In this document: positions 25,901 to 38,400 of the stretch, piece after piece | Numbering within the stretch: position 1 is the first letter of the stretch | How the letters are laid out: each line of letters opens with the position of its first letter | From: Pyxicephalus adspersus | Lineage: Eukaryota > Chordata > Amphibia > Anura > Pyxicephalidae | Assembly: GCF_032062135.1 (NCBI RefSeq) | Contig: NC_092859.1 | Span: 93,184,757 to 93,248,756 of the forward strand | Direction: 5' to 3' | DNA length: 64,000 nucleotides | The notes under the pieces: generated by a model | The model's input: the letters and a program-made list of their open reading frames with translations, nothing else | What the model was told of the DNA's origin: nothing | Databases searched by the model: none | Translations under genes and position numbers: made by a program

Positions 25901-28900
25901 AAATTGAGACCTTTTTTTCCTTCTCTAATGTTGGCAGATATAGAGGATACAATTAGCATTAATTTCTTGAAAGTTTTCTTAGAGGTAACCCATTCTGATA
26001 TCAGCCCAAGTAGTTAATTTGGTGTTTTAACTGTTGTAATAAAGTCTTCCTAACCTTTTTATGTTTTTGTAATCCAATATGAAATAAGTCAAGAAGAAGG
26101 GACAGGATTGAGACAGCTATTTGGAAGTTTACAGCATGATGTTAACTTAAAGAAATACATTTTTTTTAATTTAGTTTAAAGGAACAAAAACCACATTTCG
26201 GTTTAGATTAGCTGTGCAAGCTAGAGGAGGACAGTATCATCTCTTACTGGGATCATTTAGAATGTCTAGTCCAGGTTTGCAGTAACTGAAATCACAAAAA
26301 CTGATTGAAAATTACAGCAACATCCTCTTACAACAACTTGTAACGTCTATTGCTTTAGACGTTTGCAGTCATAAGATTGGCTGCCACTCTGCTGACAGCC
26401 AAAAAAGTGAGGGGGAAAGGAGGTGTTAGCCTTTGCTTTCAAAATTTGTTCTGTTGTAGGTATTAGAAGATTTTCATATCTACACATCTGACATAAGACC
26501 TATTACCACCTAAACTTTTCTAGTATATTTACAGACACCATGTAATTTCCACAGGGAGGTGTGAGTTTTTTTTTGTTTTTTTTTAGATAAAGAAAATACT
26601 AAACATTACATTATGCACTTTTCCTTTTTTTAAGAAAAAATATATTCTGTGAGGGGAAATGTAATAGGCGAATATAAAAAAAAATATTTACATGAGAAAA
26701 GGTTTCCTTTGCATAAATCTGTAAATGCAAAACATGAGCAATCTGTATTACAGTGCTGCATCAAAGTCAGACGATTTTACCTAGACTTACCTCTTGATAC
26801 CTAGAAACTCCTCCATTAACTGCAGCATCAATAACTCCATTCAGACACATTGTCAGCGGGTTAATGTTCTGCATCTGCCGCGTCTGACACTGACTAATCA
26901 AAGTTCGCAGCTGTTGGTTCTTGTTTTCCAAGACTTCAATGGCATTTTCAAGGGGACTCATCTCCACCTAAAATTTTATGTGGAAGCATTAATCCAATAC
27001 TGATCTGATAAAACATTTTAAAGTCCTTAAAACAGGAAATAAAATGAAAAGTCAACAATATAATAAAGGATTAGGTGGAAAAAGCATTTTAATGGTGCTG
27101 TTTGCCAACTTGATTACCTAAATGCCTTATCTAAGATAAATAAATTCACAAGGATAGTGAATAGTGATAGTGTCCTGCTTTGTGCAATAATCTAACTCAA
27201 AGTATAGATATTTTGAATAAATATCACCAGTGACTAGGTGCAAAGGCCTGTTGTGAGCTTTAAGCTTCTTATGTCTCTCCACCTATTACTTGGAAATGCA
27301 AGTAAAAGTTTTTTGTTTAGAATGCCCTACAGTTTTGGCTCAGATGTCCTTACCGCGTACATGCAAGTATACACTTAACAGAGAAGGTGCTGCATGTCTG
27401 GGCCCTACTGAGATGCTTGGTACTGACATTGGGAGAATGCTCTTTTCCATTACACAAACATAGGAGAGAGTAATTGAATCCCAAAAAGACTTCTCGAGCA
27501 GCACCTAATTTCTAGGGTGTATTTGTATGTGCCCCAGATATTTTTTCATGCCATCATTACATTTATATATGCCCAGAAGCAGCTGATAAAATGAAAACTA
27601 TTTTACAACTGAGCACCAACACTAGGACTGCTCTTCAATAGCCCGTCAGAGTGTTACTACTGGTCACTAAGGCAAAGTCGTTTAAATTTTGGAACCCAAG
27701 TCAGAACACCTGCAAATCATTTATCCTGAAGTATATGTCAGACTATCTGCACCGAGCTCCGTAGGACATGCTGCAGATTCTTAGACATCCCAAAATCTGG
27801 CCTACAACAAAATTATATAATAAATGCATGGGCGAGAATATGTTATAGCTCCACAATGTCTTTTACAACACCTTCAAGAAGAGGATTTCCATTGCTTTTA
27901 GGAATTTCTTAGGTTCCATTGATTTAGGAAGAAAAATCCCTTTTGCACCTATCAGATGACCAGCTTAAAAGATGTGTCCTAGTTGCCTCTCTTCTCACTT
28001 AATAATCTGTGCTGGCTTCCTGCTTATGATTTGCTCCCCTCTATATCTGATTCTGCAGAGCTGATTTTACCCGTTAGTGAATGGCTTTGCCAAATGCTTT
28101 TTGTTTATAAAATTATTACTGAATGCATTAGTGTTTTTTTTAATTATTAATACTTTAAAGACTTTAATTCTGAATTTTATCTGTATGTTGGGAAATGAAT
28201 GTTCATTACCTGAGTGCAAAAAATATGATAATATAACAATTTCAATTTCCTAAATGTCTATATGTCTAGTTTATTTTATCAAGTAAAAGCAATACCAATT
28301 TATAGCATCTTGCAGCATCTCTTAAATACATAAGGAAACATTTGTTTGCTTCAGCGAGATCATCACTACAAAGAAGCTGTTGTTTTTCATATATATATGT
28401 TGTAATTCAATAGAATGTCGCTTTTAAGAAACACAAATTTCCCCTGCAGCTGGCACTGGAAGGTTTACCAACAGCCATTACATACATAGCATTCAAAGAA
28501 AGGGAAACAAGAGCAAGCCTCACAGTGTACTTTCACAAGCCTGACCTGCAAGTTAAGGCCACAGACACTGGGTTTTTGTTTTTCAGCTGAGAAAACATGC
28601 CGAAGATGAAAAATCTTGAAAACCTGGGGAGGGGGAGCTATGTTTTAACTGATTGAAAAAGAGCTCCACATTTTGTCATCTTGTACTGAAGATGAAGACC
28701 ATTGCGGCTGATAGGGGAAAGGGCAAATCATGCGTTTGGTAAGGTACGCATAACAGTCTAACTAGCAAATACCATATAAATACAACTTCTCCAAAGTTTT
28801 TAATTTAGATATATGGTCATGTGGTTCAAAATACTGGCCTGAAAGAACAAGATTGTAGGCAAGAAGGCCCAAAAGTTTGGCAAAAGAAAAGCGGTTTTGT

Positions 28901-31900
28901 AGGTAATTTTAAAAAAATCACTTATGGTGGTAAGTGGTAATATGTGCTGGTAATATATGTATATGTGCTGGTCACGATATTTCCAGATCTCTTGCTGCTT
29001 GAGCACAACTTATCAGTTGTATAAGAATCATGGTCTGCTGGTATATAGCAAGGTAAAGGAAAAAAAAATTCACATTCACTAAAAAATGTATTTAACATTT
29101 TTTAAAAAGTCTAATTTGGTAATGTACCAAATAAATATGACCTCACGTTCTTCAGAGAAATGATTCACATTTTTCAGAACAGTTCTACCTGTATTTCCCA
29201 AATAGCAAAAGAGTTCTACAGAGCTTCATTGATTTTGATGAATTTAAAACAAAAGTCAGTTCTTCCAAGCCTTCTAATATAGAAGGCTATGTATGAAATC
29301 TCATGAGAAAGAAAATCCAGTAGAAAGGTTTTCCTGGACCCCTACACCCCAGTGCAGCAGAGACATGAAACCTAGGGAGCAATCAAAGCATTGATCTCTA
29401 ACTGATGGAAATCAATAGGTGAGCTGTTTCTACAGAGGTTTGTCAGATATGTTTATCAGTGAGTTGAATACCACTGAAGTCTATTGGAGGAAAATCTTGA
29501 TAGTAAGTTCTGGACATTTTAAGGCTAATAGGCTAATTAAGGCTAAAACTACTGTCATAAAAGCACATGGAGTAAGGCACTGCCATGAGGGACAGGTACC
29601 AATGCAAACATGTGAAAGGTTCTTTCAATAAAGATTTGAGGGCAACATTTAAAGAACTTCAAATAATATGTTGGGATGGTATAGATCTGTATTTAATGTT
29701 TTTTTTAACAGACACAGGAAAGAGAACAGGAACAAAATGATATATTGTTCCTTTATTACAATGAGACACTTATTCAGGCATACCAGTAATAGAGTGAGCG
29801 GGCATCATTTCAAAAGGCCACATGACTTTTATAATAGGGAGTATTGAGTAAGGGGGGGGGTAAGATATTTGTCTTCTGCCATGCAGGCAAGTACAGGGGG
29901 ACAATATTACTCATTATCTATTCCCACAAAGGATTAAAATGAAAAAAAGTCAGCCAAACCATTTTAACAAATATTTTTTATTACATACAACACAATCACA
30001 TAAGGTTTCTGATTAAGCATGCTTAATGATGCAGGGAATTACAGGTGATGCACTTGACCAAATTTGATGATAATAATCACCTGAGATTGTCTACATAAAC
30101 TTTAGGATTATCTTTGAAGAGTACCTCAAGATACCCATGACTAGCAATCCCCTTTTGCAACACTTGCAGGGTCTTCTGAAGCAGAATTATTGGGCACCCC
30201 AATACCAATATATTTTCCTATAATGTTAGTTAAAATATGTTTAAAAACACATGCAATTTATAGAATTGTAATTTTTATTCAATATTAGTCCATTTAACTT
30301 TGTAGACATCTGTCGTGTTATGTTATATTAATTAATGTCTTAATGTGGAAATAAAATATATTTGTACTCACCACTTCACGTTTTTCAACTTCAAACCATC
30401 GTGATATACCAGGCAAACTCTGAACCAATGTCAAAGCTGTTCGTTCTACCCAGAGACTCTAAAAGAAAAAACATTTTAATGTCAATTTGCTGATGATGTA
30501 ATGATATACTGAAAACTTCTAAAAAAAACTAGAAAATATGCCTGTTCATTCAATATGGTGAAGCTTGGTAGTTCCGGTGGTAAAAATATCTACCTATTAG
30601 TCAGTAGTGTCATAGTTAGCAGTGTCGAGTATATGACAATATAATCTATACAAAATGGGTCTGCTTAGGTTTTGTCATGTAAAGCACAGAGGTCATCTTA
30701 TATGGCTTTAACTTCCCATACTCACCCTAAACTTCCTATTAGAGGATCAGAAGGTAGATACTTGTCATGCTACAGAAAGATCAGTACTTATTTGCCAACA
30801 CCTTTTATTCCCCCGAGGCTTACGCCATGAAATTCCATCCATATTTTGTGCATTATATCCCTTACCCCATGTAGTGCTGACCCTGTTCTCTCTGCACTCT
30901 TGCTATGTGGTAAAGTATGGAGGGAACCTCTCATTCACTTTGAGTTTTGTCTTCAGTATAGCTATGAAATGTGTGCCATATGCAGCAATATATTACCTAG
31001 ATTAAAAGAAATGATACTTTACAACTAGTTTCTTGGTACACAGATTGCCTCTATGAACCTCCAAATTAGTTAGAGAGGACTGTGGATCTCATGCACAATT
31101 TTTCTCAAGTTGTCACTACATCTCACCCCTAGATTGTTCCACCTCCATCATTTAACAAATTCCATAATGTCATTAGCAAGTACAGTCTCCTGCAAAAGAC
31201 ACCTAAAGGAATAGCAGTAGGGTTTAGCCAACAGGACTGGTTGAGCCAAATACCAGTTTAGAGAGAAGTTGAGACCCTGCTTACAACCTGAGTCTGGAAT
31301 CAAGTAACCTGCCCAGGATTTAGTAATAGAGTTGTAGATTGATTACCAGCCAGTACAGTGTGTAGACCTGCCATTTACTATAAATTGGCCACAGGTTCTT
31401 ACTACACGCAGTCATGCTCTGGACCACCCCTATTTTCTACATTTTAGCAGCTAAACTTAATGGGCTGACTTAGTGGCTATTAGGGGAATATGAGAGTGGG
31501 AAGAAACGGGCCTTAATGCCAACCGAGACAGCTCCACCATGGTTTTTGCATGAACCATGTATCTAGTGTATTTAAAAAAAGATCTAGTGTATTTAAAAGT
31601 GTATCTAGTGTATCTAGATCTAGTGTATTTAAAAAAATATATTTACATGAAAAATGTAGTAATGCATTAGCATTTATACATAACAAAATGTGTATAAAGG
31701 GCAATAGTAATGGTTTCAATACTTTAAACATTTACTAGCAAATTCATCAATGAAATACAACATTTTTTGTTGTTCCTGGTGTTGCAATAGTTTATGGCAT
31801 TTTTTTCAATGTAAATTGCTCCAAATAAGGGGATGTGTATGTTTGAAAATAAAACCTGCATTGTCTCAATTGGAGCTGTGTCTTCAACTAAATTGTATGC

Positions 31901-34900
31901 ACAGCTCTGTGCAGTGATCCTGTCAAATAGGAACCTATCTTTAGCTCTGAAAAATCTCCAGAGGACAAGAGTCTTTTCAAGGGATTCACATCCCCATTTT
32001 CATCCGGATGATAAACATCTACATGTAATTGAAAGCTCTCGCGTTCTCTGTGCTGGGAATATTCAAATGCAAAGTAGTCATTTCTGCTAACACACTATTC
32101 AGTTGTGTTAAATAGCAGAAATAGGAAATGTGTAAAGAAGGAAATGCGACCTCCTGTGCACTTTGTGCACTGTTGAAAAAATTCACTGTCTACATGGCAC
32201 AGATTCCACTGCCCACTTCTAATACAGGTTAGTAAACCTTGTGCCATACCTTGAATTCATTCTCCTTGTCCTTTGTGCCTTTGTGAAAAGGTCTATCATA
32301 GCGAAACCTCCAGATATGATTCACTTTGTAAAAGCTTTTGATGTTGTCGGGAATGCCTTCTCTTTGTAGAACCTCCTGGCTTTCGGGAATTGGTGTGACT
32401 GCATAAATCTGTAAATCTAGGCTCAAGGTTAAGGTCAACAAGGGAGATGCAATGAGTACATGGTATTCAATAACACTTCTGTTTGATTTATGAACCAAGG
32501 TATGTGTAAAGAAAAAATTACAAACTGTAAACATAAAGTAAACTTTCCTATGCTTTTGAAATACCATATGATGAAATGCGTTCCCTAGTGCCATTCTCTA
32601 GCGTCTATAGCATATTAAAATAGTTTTCAGTTTTTATGTCCACATGTATAAATTAGACCTATCATTTACCTTGTAAGTCCATGTAAGCATATGTACATTG
32701 AGTCTAAACCATAAAAGTATATAGGATTTACATGCCTTTGTAATCCAGGGGAAAGTTTTCAGGCTAAGATGCAGAAGCTAACGCTGGATTATGCCTGAAT
32801 GAAAATAGTACCGGCCTTTGGAGGAGAAAGAAATATGAAGGCATTGCAGGGGGGAAGTACACTGATCTATCAGAGACAGTACCTACTTGCATGTGGTATA
32901 TAAATGACTTGGGGTGCACAACGTAGAATAGAAATATCTAATTCTAGCTTTAAGACTCTTAGCTCTGCATGCCTAAATCAACATGGGGAAGTGTAGATGC
33001 TTACAGCATACCTGCCAGCAATCATTCGCCTAAGGTTGCAAAGGACTAACATCAACTGTGAAAAAAGATGTTGATGGAAGTGGTCAAGTTAAATAATTCA
33101 TCAAAGTAGCTGTAAGTTAGAAATACTCGAAACTGGCTCTACATGTTGTTTAAACAACCCCCCAAATGAAGCAAATATAACAGACATGTGATTTTTATCT
33201 TTATCAGCTACTATAAAGGAGTTTTGGATTTCTGAAACTGAGTTTGCAGAAATCTCTATCAACATCCAAGGTAGAAGTTAAAGCCCTCCAACTGAATGTT
33301 TAATATTGTAAGATAAATATGGAGAAGGAAAGAGTGGCTTGCACGGCCTTTAAGCTTCAAAGTAGAAAGGATACATTGTGCTTCTGCTTGGAATATTGTT
33401 TCATCGGGCTGGTTGGCATGTTGCATGGCAATGGCATGTGGGAATTCCGTTAGCATGCGCTGCTGGAAAGCCTCCAATCTCTCGTAGTCATGGCCTCGAC
33501 AAACAAATTCTTTGTTCTGTTCATGAGAGAAATTGTTAGTGTTTAAACCTGAATATCAACTGCACTGCCTGTGGTGAATGAAAATAAAGCAATCATGTGT
33601 ACAGTCATTATTTATAGATCATCATTTGATCTTGCAGACATTATCTAAGTGGTTTTGAAGTACAAAGTTAGGATAAACAAACCGATCATATAAAAATACA
33701 GGATGATAATAAAAATAAATAACAAGTTGGCTATGTGATGTTCTGTGCTACTCTTTATAAAGCAGATATGATGTTTCACACAATTTGTCTTAGCTCTGCA
33801 TTGAAGAACCAACATCAGCATAGTCTCGAGCCACTTTTAGTTAAGGTTAACTTTTTGATTTCTGTACCCAATGAAAAAGCAGCATACATACAAAGCTTAC
33901 AGCATAACATGTGAGCACAAACTTCCTATTAATGGCTCAGTTACTGGAACACCAAAAACCCAATATTTATGTATTTATTTCCATAAACTTGTCCACCCAC
34001 TGCACAAAACAGTACCTGTGTCTGCTGCTATATAGTGCAATAGTAGCAGGTATTGTGGCTTTATTCCATTAAACATAAGTGGTGCTATGTCTATGGAGTC
34101 AGAGGCAGAAGCCACATGATGACAGCTTATGTTCACAGCGATCTGATTGCCCTTTACATTATTAGGTTTAACAACACACAGATTTGCTTTCATGCCCTGT
34201 TGATGTCATTGCTCTTCTATGTTACTGCCTACTTGAATTTAGAGCTTCCAACTAGTCAATGCAAAGAAGGCAATACTATAATACACATCCCCCAAAGTGA
34301 ATGTTTAGTCAATTTTCAATATTTTTTGTAAAAAAATATACCTATTTCTATAGCATTAAAACAATTAGGTCTATGTCTTTGGGATGGGGATTAATATTGT
34401 TCTATATATTTGATTGGGCTAAAGTTCTGTAATGCCAACATAAGCCATTGCATAGGGCAGTAGGGCTACCAGGGGGGGCATCCATAGCCACTGACATATT
34501 GCAGACATGTCAGGACCAAATTGTCATACATAGTACAAGCTTCTAGGCTGTCAGTGCAATCCAGGTGCATTCTCAACCTTGCTGTCCCTGTACAGTTTGA
34601 GCAATTTTGTTGTATTTACAGTGTATAGCGCATTTTTATCCTACCCATTCTAGGCCTAGAGCCTCTCTGCCTGAACAGTAGAGTGACAATTTGCATTATT
34701 CTTCTGGTTATTGATTTTAATTTGATTTATTAGACAAATTAAGTTTGATTTTCTAAACATGTTAGGAATCTTCACACAGTAAACTGAGTAAAGATTCAGA
34801 TTCACTTCAAGTATTCAATTTTAAACATAATAAATAAACGGTTTGCATTTCATTATGTTGGATAAATAACATGGCTTGTCACGTCCTTTTCTTGAGCTTG

Positions 34901-37900
34901 GATATGAAAACACTAGCCTAGGGCGTAATGAAAGGCGGTTTTAAAAAGCACACACTACATTTTACGTTTATTAAAAAAAAAAGTGATAAAACAAGTATGT
35001 AAGACCTCATATTTAGTAACTTGCGCATCCTTCTTTTTTCAGTTCTCAAACAGTGCCTGACATTACAAGGTCTGCACAATGATTAAAAGGTGAAGTTGTA
35101 TGTTTTAGTTATTATGTACCTAACTGAATAGCTTGTTTGAGATCCCTATACATCTTTATGTTGGTTGAAAATAAGGACTGTCATAGGACTTTTTCTGAGA
35201 AATTACATTTATTTTATTACTGTCTTTTGGACCATTGCCAGATTTCATGATTACAGGTACTCTAACATTCAGCTGTAGAATTCATTGGCCCTCGGTGACT
35301 CTATGCTACCCTGGTCTTGAGGAAGCAACGTAGCTCCTATCAAATGTACCTTTTATTCTTTATGAGAAGATCAGTCTTTGTAGTTGATATGAAATGCCTA
35401 ACTTACTTCAGCCATTTACCAAATATGTTTAATTGTTTTTTTCAGGGTAATACCCCCTGACCCCCAACCATGTTCCGTTCAGTCTTGCATTCTTTTAATG
35501 AGTACTGCTCCTATCCAGGGTTAAACATGCCTCCAGAACCTAAATTGTCACTAAGACTTCAAATTACCCCTCAGTTTAAAGGTTGTACTATTTGACTTAC
35601 ACTGATCTTTGTAGAATTCACATTTTGCGAGCATTCTAGAGAACAGAAACAGTGCTATAGTGCAGATTACACAATAATGCTTTAAAGTTTCACAAACTTG
35701 CTATACATTTGATGTTTATCACATACGTCTCTCAAAAAAAACATATTAGGTTATTACTAATCCAGACAATCAGCAAAGAGCACGTAGAAACAGAAAAAAA
35801 ACAAAGCTAATAAAATGTAATTTAAAAATAGTTTCCTACTTACTCTCAAGAAAAATGGGAATTTTTTCCCATAAAATCCAACACGGAAAAATTCTGGCTC
35901 CAATCGTTGTTGGTCCATTATTTTATCATACAAAGAAGCTTCCATCATCTGACAAAATGAGAGTGTCATACAGCATATTAAACAAATATCTATTTATGAA
36001 GTCATCTGTTACCAGAACTATGCAAATACTTACTTACAATACATATATGCTCCCCACATAAACAGTATCAAAACAATCCTACAGTACCTCTGCATTTCCC
36101 AATATTAGCCTGTAGAAAATTGATGTAGATGGACAGCACAATGTTGTGCTCATCATTGTGCTGTCCATCTACATCAATTTTCTACAGGCTAAAATTTTCA
36201 ACCTGACGTTTGCAGTTTGGGACAATCTGGTTATCTCAGCCAGTCAATGTCATTACTACAAAGCATTGTGCATTTTAGGTTTATATGATTTTTTTTTTCC
36301 TAAGTAAAACTAAGCTACCCATAGACACCTTGGAGTTTATTTATAAAGCAGTGAATCTAACATTTAGCAAAAATTCTAGTGCATTGACTGGCAATAAGTT
36401 CCACCAGGAAGGTTTAATAAAAAAAAGGCACTTAAGCCATTCTGAAGTATGCCTGTTATTATATTTATAAATATTGTTATTACTTTACCCTCATTTTACT
36501 GAGATTCCTGTAGTCATAGTAGTTTTCATACTGCTCAGCAAGCTTCCTGCAGAGTATAATTCCATTCTCCCAGCACTGTACATAGATATAGAAAAGAAAA
36601 AAGGCCCATAAATTCTGTAATTGGTCTGCAAATGCTGCAGACATTCATGTCATTTACTGTTATCTGAATCTCGGTATCTTTAAAACTACAATGTCTTTGA
36701 GGAAATGGACAATCATCACAAAATCACAAATGGTTCATCACAAAATCACATTTCATTTTATTTAAGCTTTTTATGAGGTGGCTGGCAGCGTTTTTCTTTT
36801 TCTTTTTTTGTATTAGGGCAGATTGTTGCCCCGGCCACCCCATAGATTTGAATTGGAACTGCCTGTCAACTCTTATAAGACTTTGTTAGAAAAGTGTTTT
36901 CTCAAGTGGCTTAATTGACCTCTTCCCTAGGCATTGTGGCTGCCTGCAAAATTGCTTGCAAATGTCTGAAAAAGTCTAGCATTTACTGACTATTACCCCT
37001 TTAAGGCACCTAGTGGTTGCCAGTAGGTCCCCATGAGCAGTAAATGCCAAAGTGTTTTGTTGCTAATGTAAAACAAGCCCTTAGTTGTCTGAAGTAGGGG
37101 CCCAAATCTACCATTAATTTGGAAAAACTAGTGGCAGCATCTATGGTTTTATATTATACATTTATAAAAAAAATCTATACAAATTTGTTATGAACAAAAC
37201 ACAAAATATTAGCTGCCTTACTTTTCCTCTGTCAAAATTCTGGATGATGGTCATGTGGAGGTACTCTTTTCTTTGCCATTCTGTTTGCATTGGATAGTTT
37301 AGAAACTCTCTAAGTGGCCGATCAGACCATTCCAGTAGCTCATCATACAGTAGAAGGGTGTAGGCAGCCTCTGCAGAGAATTAATTAGGAGAATAAATAA
37401 TATTTATCATATATTGTGTTATATATTGCCCCCCCCCCCCCTCCTTTATCCCTAAAACTTTCAGGATGGGTTCACATCTGTGTATTGCAGTAATGCACGT
37501 GTTACTACAACATGCATTGAATGCAGTTCAACTGATTTTGAATGACACCCGACACACTGGAGTTGTGGTACACAGCAACATTTTCTGGTTTATTCGGATT
37601 GAATGGGTTGCCTAAAATGGACCATGGGAGAGAATATAAATGCTGCCATTGCTGAACCCATTGTAAAGAATAAAACTGCTGGATGTAAAGATAATCTTTT
37701 CATTTCAGTAGTTCGCCTGAGTTGTATACTCATTCGGAAGGTAATAAGGGCAAAAGTAGTACTTTTTAGAACCAGGTAAGAAATGGCAGCCTACATAATC
37801 TCCCAGTGGAAGGCCCAACATTTTCCTGTGCACAATAGCAGGCAAGTGGACTGCATGTATGTGAATGGGGCCTTACAGAGACCAATGAACCATCCATAGA

Positions 37901-38348
37901 TAGTGTAGATAGATAGATAGTGTAATGACTACCAAAGTTATAAACACAAGTACACATTATTAATAATATGGGAACAAAACAGTATATAAAAACCTATCAG
38001 TATGTTTTTGGGTTTGAGAATAAAGGAAAATGCAAGGAAAAAACCTATACAAAAACATGAATCTCACACAAACTCAAAACAGTATCCCTGCAAGGACACA
38101 AACCAAGACCCTTTTATCCTGAGCAACAAATAAAACAAGTCATACACTGTTGATTTCCACACAATTAATAAAACAACTCCCCACTAGTAGACTTAGAGTA
38201 AAATAATAATAAAAACTGTTGTATCATTACAAACAGGACTGTAGGTTGAAGTAAACATATTACCTATTTAAAGGTGTATCTAAAACCAAGAAAACAATTA
38301 AAATATATTGTAGTTTTCAAATCATATGGTTACAAGTATTCCTCTTTC

Positions 38349-38400
<52 letters not shown>

